A stretch of 12,699 bases of DNA. It comes from Methanomassiliicoccaceae archaeon UBA472. Its GTDB lineage: Archaea > Thermoplasmatota > Thermoplasmata > Methanomassiliicoccales > UBA472. The stretch is from positions 1 to 12,699 of the forward strand of contig DAML01000004.1 of NCBI GenBank assembly GCA_002497075.1. The letters are read 5' to 3'. Positions 5,725 through 12,699 of the stretch are shown here, in pieces. Numbering within the stretch: the stretch's first letter is position 1; every line of letters starts with the position of its first letter. A program made the position numbers and the translations under genes. Under the pieces are notes generated by a model. The model was not told the origin of the DNA and searched no databases. It worked only from the letters and a program-made list of their open reading frames with translations.

Positions 5725-6720
5725 ATGGCACATGTAGCGAAGTGGAAACGGGAAAGGGTGCAGGAGCTGGTGGACCTCATGGTCAACAGCCACGTCGTCG
5801 GCATCGTCGATCTGCACGGCATTCCCGCTGCCCAGATGATCTCCATGCGCGCCGTGCTGCGCGGTAAGGCCGATGTGAACATGACCAGGAACACCCTAAT
5901 GGACCTGGCCATCACCGAGGCCGCCAAGCAGAGGCCGGGCCTGGAGAAGCTGAAGCAGCTAGTTGACGGACAGTGCGCGATCGTCACCACGGACGAGAAC
6001 CCGTTCAAGCTATTCCGCCAGATGGAGGGCACCAAGACCCCGGCCCCGGCCAAGACCGGAGACATAGCGCCGGAGGACATAATGGTGAAGGCGGGGGACA
6101 CCCCGTTCAAGCCAGGCCCGATCATCGGCGAATTGCAGAAAGCCGGCATCCCCGCGGCCATAGAGTCCGGGAAGATCATCATCAAGAAGGACAAGGTCCT
6201 CGTCCCCAAGGGCGAGCCGGTCCCCGATGAGGTCGCCAAGGTGCTGGTCAAGCTGGAGATCCTGCCCATGATCGTGGGTATGGACCTCCGCGCCGCCTTC
6301 GAGGACGGCATTCTGTACGGGAAGGATGTCCTGGACGTACCGGCGGACTACTACACCAACATGTTGGGTCTGGCCGCCAGAAATGCCCTAGGCTTGAGCT
6401 TGTCTATAGCTTATATCACACCTCAGACTGTCACGCCCTTGCTATCCAAGGCCTATCGCGAAGCGATGGCCTTGAGCGTGGCTGGCGCGTTCCCGACCAA
6501 GGAGAGCATCGGTGCCATCCTTGCGAAGGCTGACGCGCAGATGATGACTTTGGCTTCGATCACCGGTCTGGAAGATGACCGAATAAAGAACAGGATGGCT
6601 GCGGTCCCCGCGACCAAGCCGGTGAACGAACCCAAGGCCACTGAGGCCAAGAAAGAAGATGAAGAGGAGCCGGTCAGCGAGGAGGAAGCCGCCGCTGGTC
6701 TGAGCTCTCTGTTCGATTGA
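5725..6720 (+). CDS. rpl10: Large ribosomal subunit stalk protein uL10 (P0)
   Basis: A 331-residue protein that anchors P1 dimers to 23S rRNA next to uL11 and forms the base of the factor-recruiting stalk. The N-terminal rRNA-binding part (about 1-105) contains MISMRAVLRGKADVNMTRNT. An archaeal/eukaryal insertion domain follows (about 106-180, with TPFKPGPIIGELQKAGIPA). Long helical segments that bind P1 dimers come next (about 210-290). An acidic linker ends in SEEEAAAGLSSLFD, the elongation-factor-binding tail shared with P1. Ribosome site GGAGGT is at 5712-5717, with 7 bases before the ATG. From about 6370 the coding sequence is less GC-rich than the first two-thirds, without any break in frame or family match. 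Confidence 0.97.
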   Translation: MAHVAKWKRERVQELVDLMVNSHVVGIVDLHGIPAAQMISMRAVLRGKADVNMTRNTLMDLAITEAAKQRPGLEKLKQLVDGQCAIVTTDENPFKLFRQMEGTKTPAPAKTGDIAPEDIMVKAGDTPFKPGPIIGELQKAGIPAAIESGKIIIKKDKVLVPKGEPVPDEVAKVLVKLEILPMIVGMDLRAAFEDGILYGKDVLDVPADYYTNMLGLAARNALGLSLSIAYITPQTVTPLLSKAYREAMALSVAGAFPTKESIGAILAKADAQMMTLASITGLEDDRIKNRMAAVPATKPVNEPKATEAKKEDEEEPVSEEEAAAGLSSLFD

Positions 6721-6732
6721 GGAGGTAAGGAA

Positions 6733-7041
6733 ATGGAATACATATACAGCGCTTTGGTCCTTCACGCCGCTGGAAAGCAGGTGTCCGAGGACGCGGTTGC
6801 CGCTATCCTGAAGAGCGCCGGTGTCGAGCCGGATGCATCCAGGATAAAGGCCTTGACCGCTTCCCTGGAGGGCGTGAACATCGATGAGGCTATCGCCTCC
6901 GCGATGGTCGCCGCCGCACCTGCCGCCGCTGCCGCCCCGGCTCACGCCGGTCCGGCCGCTCCGGCTAAGGAAGAGCCCAAGGAAGAGGAAGCTGTAACCG
7001 AGGAAGAGGCCGCCGCCGGTCTCTCCGCTCTGTTCGGCTAA
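6733..7041 (+). CDS. rpl12: Large ribosomal subunit stalk protein P1 (archaeal L12)
   Basis: A 102-residue acidic protein that binds as dimers to uL10 and recruits translational GTPases. The N-terminal helical dimerisation domain runs from MEYIYSALVLHAAGKQVSE through NIDEAIASAMV (about 1-60). An alanine- and proline-rich hinge (about 61-77) follows, then a charged stretch and the conserved tail TEEEAAAGLSALFG. The last 14 residues are almost the same as those of uL10, as is normal for archaeal P-proteins. GGAGGT at 6721-6726 lies 6 bases before the ATG and directly follows the uL10 stop. This is the last gene of the operon. Confidence 0.97.
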   Translation: MEYIYSALVLHAAGKQVSEDAVAAILKSAGVEPDASRIKALTASLEGVNIDEAIASAMVAAAPAAAAAPAHAGPAAPAKEEPKEEEAVTEEEAAAGLSALFG

Positions 7042-7055
7042 AAAGGCCAGAAAAG

Positions 7056-7120
7056 GGCCGGTCCATAATAACCGAGCCTTCTCAGGTCTTTAAAACCACT
7101 TAACTTTTCCATATTTTTTT
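7056..7120 (+). terminator. Possible transcription end of the uL1-uL10-P1 operon
   Basis: After P1, GGCCGGT (7056-7062) can pair with ACCG-A-GCC (7071-7078) around an 8-base loop. A T-rich tract follows at 7101-7120, ending in seven T residues. Archaeal termination often uses such T-tracts with or without a hairpin. The next gene's TATA-like box lies between the two, so the exact end is uncertain. Confidence 0.35.
7088..7096 (+). promoter_or_regulatory. TATA-like box upstream of the NIF3-family gene
   Basis: CTTTAAAAC predicts transcription starting near 7117-7122, about 65 bases before the ATG at 7185. It is the only clear TATA-like element in the 143-base gap. It probably serves the NIF3 and orc1/cdc6 pair. 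Confidence 0.45.
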
Positions 7121-7184
7121 GCTTCAGCGTGCGCTCCACATTTCGAGAGGAACAATTATCAGCTTGCCAGCCTTCTCAGTCCTG

Positions 7185-8135
7185 ATGAAGCTAGGAGAGA
7201 TCTACCGGTTCGCCGTTCAAATGGCCAAGGAGAACGACCCCCGGACCGCGGAGGAGATGGAGGACGACCTTCGCCGCACCGAGGAGCGCTACCGGAAGAT
7301 GGACATGGCGGAGAAGGAACGATTCGACCTCGACTCGCTCTGGAACCCCTATCCCGATTCGAGACTCGTATATGGTAATGCGGAGACGGAGATCGAGGGA
7401 GTTCTGTGGGGAATTGACGTCTCAACCGGGGAGATGGTACTAGCCGATCGACTGCGGGAGAGGGGACGAATGATCGACGCGGTGATCGGGCATCATCCCT
7501 TCGGACGAGCGCGCCCGGCCTTCGGTGAGGCGCTGCACCTGCACGAGTACATCTATACCCAGCTAGGTGTGCCGGTGAACGTGGCCGAGGATATCATGGC
7601 ACCGAGAATTCGCGAGGTGCACAACCTCAGCGCCCCGGCCAACTATGACCAGGCCGTGGACGCCGCGCGGCTTCTGGACCTGCCGCTGATGTGCCTTCAC
7701 TCCGTTACCGATAACCTCGTAGACCGTTTCCTGAACGACCTGGTGGAAAAGGAGTCGCCCAAGAGAGTCGGGGACGTGGTCGACATGCTCATGCGGCTGC
7801 CGGAGCATCAGCACGCCGCAGGTAACAATAATCCCCCTGAGGTGTATGTGGGGGACAGGAAACGCAAGGCCGGCAAGGTGGTGGTGCGGATGACCGGCGG
7901 CACCTCGGGACCGAAGGACATCTACGAGAAGCTTGCCCAGGCCGGCGTAGGCACGGTGGTGTTCATGCACATCCCCGAAGCGCACCTGGAGGAGGTCAGG
8001 AAGCACCACCTGAACGTCATAATCGCCGGGCACGTGGCCTCCGACTCCCTGGGCATGAACCTGCTCGCCGATCAGCTGGAAGACCGGGGCGTGAAGGTCA
8101 CACCCTGTTCCGGATTCATAAGAGCCAGAAGGTAA
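7185..8135 (+). CDS. NIF3-family protein (NGG1p-interacting factor 3 type metal-binding protein)
   Basis: A 316-residue soluble protein of the NIF3-like superfamily, whose members fold around a dinuclear metal site; their cellular reaction is not well established. An N-terminal helical segment (about 1-55, starting KLGEIYRFAVQMAKENDPR) is followed by GVLWGIDV (72-79), the metal-ligand-like VIGHHPFGRA (100-109), and VNVAEDIM. The C-terminal half has MTGGTSGPKDIYEKLAQAGV (236-255), MHIPEAHL and AGHVASDSLGMN (281-292), and ends in CSGFIRARR. The conserved histidines are H103, H104 and H283. I chose the ATG at 7185 because family members start MKLxEIY. In-frame TTG codons at 7119 and 7164 lie upstream but add unconserved residues. 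The Orc1/Cdc6 gene starts 5 bases after the stop, so the two are probably co-transcribed. Confidence 0.82.
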   Translation: MKLGEIYRFAVQMAKENDPRTAEEMEDDLRRTEERYRKMDMAEKERFDLDSLWNPYPDSRLVYGNAETEIEGVLWGIDVSTGEMVLADRLRERGRMIDAVIGHHPFGRARPAFGEALHLHEYIYTQLGVPVNVAEDIMAPRIREVHNLSAPANYDQAVDAARLLDLPLMCLHSVTDNLVDRFLNDLVEKESPKRVGDVVDMLMRLPEHQHAAGNNNPPEVYVGDRKRKAGKVVVRMTGGTSGPKDIYEKLAQAGVGTVVFMHIPEAHLEEVRKHHLNVIIAGHVASDSLGMNLLADQLEDRGVKVTPCSGFIRARR

Positions 8136-8140
8136 TGTAG

Positions 8141-9295
8141 ATGCGAAACCCACGCCTGTTCAAGGACCAATCCAAGCTCTCGTTCGATTACGTTCCCGAC
8201 AAGCTTTGCCACCGCGAGGAGCAGCTGGAACGCCTGGAGATGCTATTCCGGCCGGTGCTGGATGGGAGCATGTCCCAGACCGCGTTCCTCATAGGCAGCG
8301 TGGGTACCGGGAAGACCGCCACCTCCAAGCGCTTCTGCCTGGACCTCATGAAGGCCGCCCAGGAGCGGGGGCGGCCGATGGACTTCATCATAGTCAACTG
8401 CCGGCAGCGCTCCACCGAGGTGGCCGTGCTCCGCAGGATAGTCATGCACTTCGACGAGAACTTTCCGGACCGCGGCTTCTCGACCGAGGAGATGCTGCGC
8501 TCCATCCGCAAGCACCTGGAGAAGCGCAAGATGCATTTGGTTGTCGTACTGGACGAGGCGGACGTTCTGCTGGTGAAAGGAGCCAGCGATCTCGTCTACC
8601 AGCTCACCCGCTTCGACGAGGAGATGGTCGGCGGGCGTCCCTCCATGTCGATCATCATGATCTCCCAGAAGAACGTCCTGGACATGCTGGACGCCGCCTC
8701 GTCCTCCACGTTCCGGAGAGCGAACGCCATTCGTTTCGACAAATACGGCGTGCGGGACCTGGCGGACATCCTTAAAATACGCTCCGACCTGGCCTTCTTT
8801 CCCGGAGCGGTGCGCCAGGACTCCCTGGACCTCATGGCCGACATAGCCGGGGAGTTCGGGGACGCCCGGTTCGCCATCGAGCTCCTGGACAAGGCGGGAA
8901 TGCTGGCCGAGGAGGAGGGCGCGGAGCATCTGGCGCCGGAGCACGTGCGCGGGGCGAAAGCGCTGACGTACTCGGTGGTCACCGAGAGCAAGATCGAGGA
9001 CCTGGACAAGCAGCACAAGATGGTGCTTCTGGCGGTAGCTCGAGCAATAAAGGACCAGGCCTACGTGAAAACCCCGGAGGCGGAAGCGATCTACAAGCTG
9101 GTGGCCGAGGAGTATAACGAGAAGCCAAGAGGGCACACCATGTTCTGGTCCTATCTTCAGGACCTCACCAATCAAGGTCTGGTCGGAACCAGAGTTACGA
9201 ACGAGGAGACCGGCGGACGCACGACGTACATATCGCTTCCGGACGTCCCTGCGAAGGTCGTGCGGCAGAGATTGGAGGAGATCCTGGGGGCTTGA
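8141..9295 (+). CDS. Orc1/Cdc6-family replication initiator AAA+ ATPase
   Basis: A 384-residue protein of the archaeal Orc1/Cdc6 family, which binds origins and loads the MCM helicase. The family opening FDYVPDKLCHREEQLERL (15-32) is present. Next are Walker A GSVGTGKT (52-59), Walker B VVVLDEAD (134-141), a sensor 1 region IIMISQKN (171-178), and a sensor 2 arginine in FGDARFAIELL (239-249). The remaining residues (about 285-384) fit a winged-helix DNA-binding domain, with a wing-like segment RVTNEETGGRTTYISLP. The ATG is preceded by the weak site AAGGT. No origin recognition box-like dyad was found in the flanking gaps, so an origin need not be here. It could be one of several Orc1/Cdc6 paralogs; which subtype cannot be decided from sequence inspection. 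Confidence 0.93.
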   Translation: MRNPRLFKDQSKLSFDYVPDKLCHREEQLERLEMLFRPVLDGSMSQTAFLIGSVGTGKTATSKRFCLDLMKAAQERGRPMDFIIVNCRQRSTEVAVLRRIVMHFDENFPDRGFSTEEMLRSIRKHLEKRKMHLVVVLDEADVLLVKGASDLVYQLTRFDEEMVGGRPSMSIIMISQKNVLDMLDAASSSTFRRANAIRFDKYGVRDLADILKIRSDLAFFPGAVRQDSLDLMADIAGEFGDARFAIELLDKAGMLAEEEGAEHLAPEHVRGAKALTYSVVTESKIEDLDKQHKMVLLAVARAIKDQAYVKTPEAEAIYKLVAEEYNEKPRGHTMFWSYLQDLTNQGLVGTRVTNEETGGRTTYISLPDVPAKVVRQRLEEILGA

Positions 9296-9339
9296 CGGAA
9301 AGCTATTGATAATGTTTCCGCCATTGAACGGGTGAGAGC

Positions 9340-10449
9340 ATGAAGAGAACGCCGCTTTACCAGGAACATCTGGCCGCTGGGGCCAGGATGGTGGAGTTCG
9401 CTGGCTGGGAGATGCCCATCCAGTACTCCGGGATCATCGAGGAGCACTTCCAGGTCCGGAAGGGTTGCGGGGTGTTCGACGTTTCGCACATGGGCGACCT
9501 GCTGATCAAAGGACCGCAAGCAGCCATACAGCTGGACGGCCTATTGACGAACCCGATAAGCAAGGCCCCGGTGGGCAAGGCCGTTTACGGACACCTGCTG
9601 AACATCGACGGTCAGATCATTGATGACGTTATCACCTATCACATATCCGAGGGACAGTACCTGATGGTCCCCAACGCCTCCAACGTGGAGCGGGTGCGCG
9701 AATGGGTCAGGAGCAGCACCAGGGACCTGGAGATCGTTGACCTATCCACTAGGCTGGCCTGCCTGGCCGTGCAGGGTCCGTTGGCCGAGGTGATCATGCA
9801 GGGGATGTGCTCCACGGACCTCTCCACGCTGAAGCGCTTCCAAGGCCGTTTCGCCTTCCTCTCCGGGAAGAGCTCGCACTTCCTGGCGGACCACTTCGCC
9901 ATCGAGGGGGAAGGCGTGGGCTGCTACATCGCCCGGACCGGTTACACCGGTGAGGACGGTTTCGAGGTATTGGTGGAAGATCGTGACGCGGCCTGGCTCT
10001 GGAACAAGTTATTGCAGACCGGCAAGGTGAGGCCGACCGGCCTGGGGGCTCGGGACACCTTGCGCCTGGAGATGGGCTACCTGCTCTCGGGAACGGACTT
10101 CGACGGCAGCCAGACGTCTCTGCAGACCGGACCGCCGTGGGTGGTCAAGATGGACCACCCTTTCATCGGCCGTGACGTGCTGATATTGCAGAGGGAGCGC
10201 AAGTACGACGTGCTGGTGGCGTTGAAGCTTACGGGAAAGGGAGTTCCCCGGCACGGCTACGCCATAATGCACGGTGCAAAGACCGTGGGAAAGGTTACCA
10301 GCGGGAACATGTCCCCCTGCCTGAAGGAGGGCGTGGCCCTAGGCTACGTACCGCAGAAGCTGTCCGCGGTCGGTACCGAACTGTCCATCCAGATACGCGA
10401 CGAGGCCGCTCCGGCCAAGATCGTGACACTACCGTTCTATCGCAAATGA
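9340..10449 (+). CDS. gcvT: Aminomethyltransferase GcvT (glycine cleavage T-protein)
   Basis: A 369-residue folate-dependent enzyme. In the glycine cleavage system it releases ammonia from the lipoyl-bound aminomethyl group on H-protein and forms methylene-tetrahydrofolate or the archaeal pterin equivalent. The start TPLYQEH...MVEFAGWEMPIQYSGI is characteristic. It is followed by GVFDVSHMGD (44-53), GQIIDDVITYH (91-101) with the conserved catalytic aspartate pair, VPNASN (110-115) for folate contact, ARTGYTGEDGFE (198-209) and GLGARDTLRLEMGYLLSG (234-251). Length and domain order are normal. GGTGA at 9331-9335 lies 4 bases before the ATG. No gcvH, gcvP or lipoylation gene is in the window. 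An M20 peptidase gene follows 4 bases downstream. Confidence 0.93.
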   Translation: MKRTPLYQEHLAAGARMVEFAGWEMPIQYSGIIEEHFQVRKGCGVFDVSHMGDLLIKGPQAAIQLDGLLTNPISKAPVGKAVYGHLLNIDGQIIDDVITYHISEGQYLMVPNASNVERVREWVRSSTRDLEIVDLSTRLACLAVQGPLAEVIMQGMCSTDLSTLKRFQGRFAFLSGKSSHFLADHFAIEGEGVGCYIARTGYTGEDGFEVLVEDRDAAWLWNKLLQTGKVRPTGLGARDTLRLEMGYLLSGTDFDGSQTSLQTGPPWVVKMDHPFIGRDVLILQRERKYDVLVALKLTGKGVPRHGYAIMHGAKTVGKVTSGNMSPCLKEGVALGYVPQKLSAVGTELSIQIRDEAAPAKIVTLPFYRK

Positions 10450-10453
10450 TGAC

Positions 10454-11509
10454 ATGACCCGAGAACTGGTCCGCAACCTGATCGAGCTGCTGAACGTGCG
10501 CAGCGATACCAACGAGGGCAAGAAGGCCCTGTTCGAGCTGGTGCGCTCCAAGCTGGAGGACATCGGGCTCTCCATCACCGTCGGCGGGGCCCACGACAGC
10601 CCGGCCATGCTGGCCTCCAACGGCGTCGGAGGCATAGCGTTCTCAGCCCACCTGGACACCGTCCCCGCCGGGGACGACTGGACCAGGGAGGACGGTGAGG
10701 TGGAGGCCGGCCGCGTCTACGGGTTGGGAGCGGCGGACATGAAGGGCGGAATGGCGGCCATGATGGCCGCGGCCCGGGTCCTGAAGGAGGATGAGGTGCC
10801 GTTCGCTATGCTCATCACCACCGACGAAGAGGAGCTGATGACCGGGGCGGAGTTCCTTGTGAAACGTCCGGAGGTCCGCAAGGCCAGCGGGATACTGGTC
10901 GGCGAGCCGACGGACCTCCGGGTGGCCTGGAAGGAGAAAGGCATATCCCGTCTGACCTTGACGGCGCATGGAGTGGCGGCTCATGCCAGCATGCCTTGGA
11001 ACGGGGACAACGCCATCATGAGGATGGCCTCGCTCCTGGACAAGCTGGACCCATTGCTCAAGGTCCCCGAGGGAGAGACGGACGACCTGACCCTGGTCGT
11101 TTCCACGATAAGAGGGGGCACCCGCAACAACATCGTCCCCGACCGCTGCGAAGCCCAGCTCAACGCCCGCTTCCCTTACCCGCTCACCGCCAAAGAGGTC
11201 AGGGAGCGCATCATGCGCAATTTGGAAGGAGAGTCGTACGACATCATAATGCAGTATGAGCTGCCGGCCTTCGAGACCTCGCCTGACACCGCGCTGATAC
11301 GGGAACTTCTTGACGCCGGGGCTGATGGCATATTCGCCGTGCCCTACGCCACTGAAGCGGCGGTGTATTCGACGGTGAACCCGTTGGTCGCGGTATGCGG
11401 CCCGGGAAGCCCGAACATGGCCCACACCAAGGACGAATACGTGGAGAGGTGGCAGCTGGAACGGGCCTTCCGCCTCTACTGCGACATGGGACGGCGCCTT
11501 CAGGGATAG
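10454..11509 (+). CDS. M20-family metallopeptidase/deacylase (ArgE/DapE/LysK-like)
   Basis: A 351-residue zinc-dependent hydrolase that cleaves amide bonds of N-acylated amino acids or small peptides. The M20 catalytic residues are all visible: SAHLDTVPAG with H66 and D68, GLGAADMKGG with the bridging D95, TTDEEEL with E125 (general base) and E126 (metal), GEPT with E151, and MAHTKDE with H324. The dimerisation domain has AHGVAAHASMPWNGDNA, whose H177 typically contacts substrate. The closest roles would be acetylornithine, succinyl-diaminopimelate or LysW-lysine deacylation, but the sequence does not settle which, so I give no symbol. It follows gcvT after 4 bases and was probably transcribed with it. 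Its last 10 bases overlap the end of asnS on the other strand. Confidence 0.9.
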   Translation: MTRELVRNLIELLNVRSDTNEGKKALFELVRSKLEDIGLSITVGGAHDSPAMLASNGVGGIAFSAHLDTVPAGDDWTREDGEVEAGRVYGLGAADMKGGMAAMMAAARVLKEDEVPFAMLITTDEEELMTGAEFLVKRPEVRKASGILVGEPTDLRVAWKEKGISRLTLTAHGVAAHASMPWNGDNAIMRMASLLDKLDPLLKVPEGETDDLTLVVSTIRGGTRNNIVPDRCEAQLNARFPYPLTAKEVRERIMRNLEGESYDIIMQYELPAFETSPDTALIRELLDAGADGIFAVPYATEAAVYSTVNPLVAVCGPGSPNMAHTKDEYVERWQLERAFRLYCDMGRRLQG

Positions 11510-12699
11510 ACCCTTGCTACCGTTCTCGGGTAAGGGATGGCGTCCCGGATGTGCTCCAGATTGCAGACCCACTTGGCTATGCGCTCCACGCCCAGGCCGA
11601 AACCGGAATGCGGGACGGAGCCGAAGCGCCTGAGGTCCAGGTACCAGCGGTAGGGGTCCTCCGGTATTCCGGCCGCCTCCAACCTCTGCAGGATCTTGTT
11701 CAGGTCGGTCTCCCTCTCGCTCCCTCCGATCACCTCGCCGAAGCCGAACGGCGCTAACAGATCGGCGCACTTGTAGGTGCGCGGGTCATCAGGGTCCTCC
11801 TTCATGTAGAAGGCCTTGCACTCCTTTGGAAAATTGGTGACGAACACCGGGGCCACCTCTTCCTCGGTAATGGCCCTTTCCTCCACGGCGCCCAGGTCCG
11901 CCCCGAATTCTATGTCGAACCCTTTCTTCTTCAGCAGGTCTATCATGTCCGAGTAGCGCAGGCGCTTGAACGGCGGGACGACCGCCTTCAACGGTTCGAT
12001 GTCCCGCTTCAGTATCTCCAGCTCGTCCTTGCGCTCCCTGAGGACCTTGGCCACCATGGCGGAGACCAGCTCCTCCTGGATCTTCATGTTTCCGTCGTTG
12101 TCCACCCAGGCCTCCTCCAGCTCCATGTGCCAATACTCGGTGAGGTGCCGGGGGGTGCGGGACTTCTCGGCCCGGAACGACGGGGTTATGGAGTAGACCT
12201 TCTCCAGTGAGAATATCAGAGACTCCAGATACATCTGTGCGCTCTGGCTCAGGTACGCTTCCCGGTCGAAGTACTTCAGCTTGAACAGCGTCACGCCTCC
12301 CTCGCAGGCGTTCTGGGTGAAGATCGGCGGGGTGACCTCGGTGAACTCGTTCTCGGCCAGCCATTCGCGGGCGCCCGCCAACAGGGTCGCCTTGACCTTC
12401 ATGACCGCCGTCTGCTCCCGCGACCTGATCCACAGATGGCGGTTGTCCAGCAGCAGCTCCTCGCTCTGGTACTCGGTGATCGGGAACGGAAGAGCGGAAC
12501 CTATGACCTTCAGATCGCTGGCCCGTACCTCGTAACCGCCAGGAGCCCGTCCATCCTGGTGCATGGTGCCAGTGACCTCCACGGAAGATTCTATGGAAGC
12601 GGAAGCGGCCCTCTCGAACTGCTCGTCGGGAAGGTTGCCCTTCTTGACGGTGACCTGAATGATGCCCGTGGAGTCCCTGACCACGGCGAAGACGATCTT
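11500..12699 (-). CDS. asnS: Asparaginyl-tRNA synthetase (5' partial)
   Basis: A class IIb aminoacyl-tRNA synthetase that charges tRNA-Asn. The window holds the last 399 residues. The frame stays open to the window edge (KIVFAVVRDSTGIIQVTV), inside the N-terminal OB-fold that binds the anticodon, so perhaps 30-40 residues are missing. The catalytic domain has motif 1 around TEVTPPIF, motif 2 FRAEKSRTPRHLTEYWHME, the region PKECKAFYMKEDPDDPRTYK with LLAPFGFGEVIGGSERE, and motif 3 HSGFGLGVERIAKWV. The end IPYPRTVARVYP fits AsnRS rather than AspRS, whose archaeal members end with a PFPRDPKR-type sequence. The stop lies 10 bases inside the M20 peptidase gene on the opposite strand. Its presence means direct charging of tRNA-Asn is available to this organism. 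Confidence 0.93.
   Translation of the reverse strand, partial: KIVFAVVRDSTGIIQVTVKKGNLPDEQFERAASASIESSVEVTGTMHQDGRAPGGYEVRASDLKVIGSALPFPITEYQSEELLLDNRHLWIRSREQTAVMKVKATLLAGAREWLAENEFTEVTPPIFTQNACEGGVTLFKLKYFDREAYLSQSAQMYLESLIFSLEKVYSITPSFRAEKSRTPRHLTEYWHMELEEAWVDNDGNMKIQEELVSAMVAKVLRERKDELEILKRDIEPLKAVVPPFKRLRYSDMIDLLKKKGFDIEFGADLGAVEERAITEEEVAPVFVTNFPKECKAFYMKEDPDDPRTYKCADLLAPFGFGEVIGGSERETDLNKILQRLEAAGIPEDPYRWYLDLRRFGSVPHSGFGLGVERIAKWVCNLEHIRDAIPYPRTVARVYP

Noticed and set aside
5007..6311. Long minus-strand open frame (434 codons) opposite uL1 and uL10
   Set aside because: It lies antisense to two certain ribosomal protein genes, has no recognisable protein motif and is explained by GC-rich codon structure.
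7119..7184. Upstream TTG start of the NIF3-family gene
   Set aside because: It falls at the predicted transcription start, has no ribosome site, and the family begins at the MKLGEIY at 7185.
10643..11770. Long minus-strand open frame (375 codons) opposite the M20 peptidase
   Set aside because: It is antisense to a gene with all catalytic motifs intact and its low-complexity Arg/Gly/His-rich product resembles no protein.

Overview
This window is archaeal chromosomal DNA, GC-rich apart from one strongly AT-rich gap. Archaeal markers are the FtsZ paralogs, the ftsZ-secE-spt5-uL11 gene order, a separate uL1-uL10-P1 ribosomal stalk operon, an Orc1/Cdc6-type initiator, an archaeal AsnRS, TATA/BRE-like promoters and strong Shine-Dalgarno sites. 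A euryarchaeote in or near the Thermoplasmata (for example Methanomassiliicoccales-like) fits the GC content and gene content, but that placement is inference, not something the sequence proves.

Layout. (1) 1-1681: the 3' part of an ftsZ paralog, whose stop codon overlaps by one base the start of a class I SAM-dependent methyltransferase gene. (2) 1691-1897, minus strand: a small XRE-family repressor-like protein, convergent with the methyltransferase. (3) 1898-2188: an AT-rich intergenic region carrying a 21-bp-periodic repeat array, a perfect 18-bp inverted repeat and the likely ftsZ promoter. (4) 2189-4943: a complete ftsZ, then secE, spt5 and uL11. This order matches ftsZ1-secE-spt5-rpl11 in other euryarchaea, so the second ftsZ is the syntenic one and the first is an extra copy. 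Spt5 has an unusual extension of about 140 residues at its N-terminus. (5) 4944-7041: the uL1-uL10-P1 operon with its own TATA box and a leader hairpin shaped like an L1 autoregulatory target just before a TTG start codon. (6) 7185-9295: a NIF3-family protein followed 5 bases later by an Orc1/Cdc6 AAA+ ATPase. (7) 9340-11509: gcvT and an M20 metallopeptidase 4 bases apart. (8) 11500-12699, minus strand: asparaginyl-tRNA synthetase, running off the window and overlapping the peptidase tail to tail by 10 bases.

Most genes are housekeeping: division, secretion, transcription elongation, the ribosomal stalk, replication initiation, one-carbon metabolism and aminoacylation. The parts that most deserve attention are the ftsZ-methyltransferase-XRE-repeat-ftsZ arrangement, the extended Spt5, and the uL1 leader element. 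I found no mobile element, CRISPR array, tRNA or rRNA.
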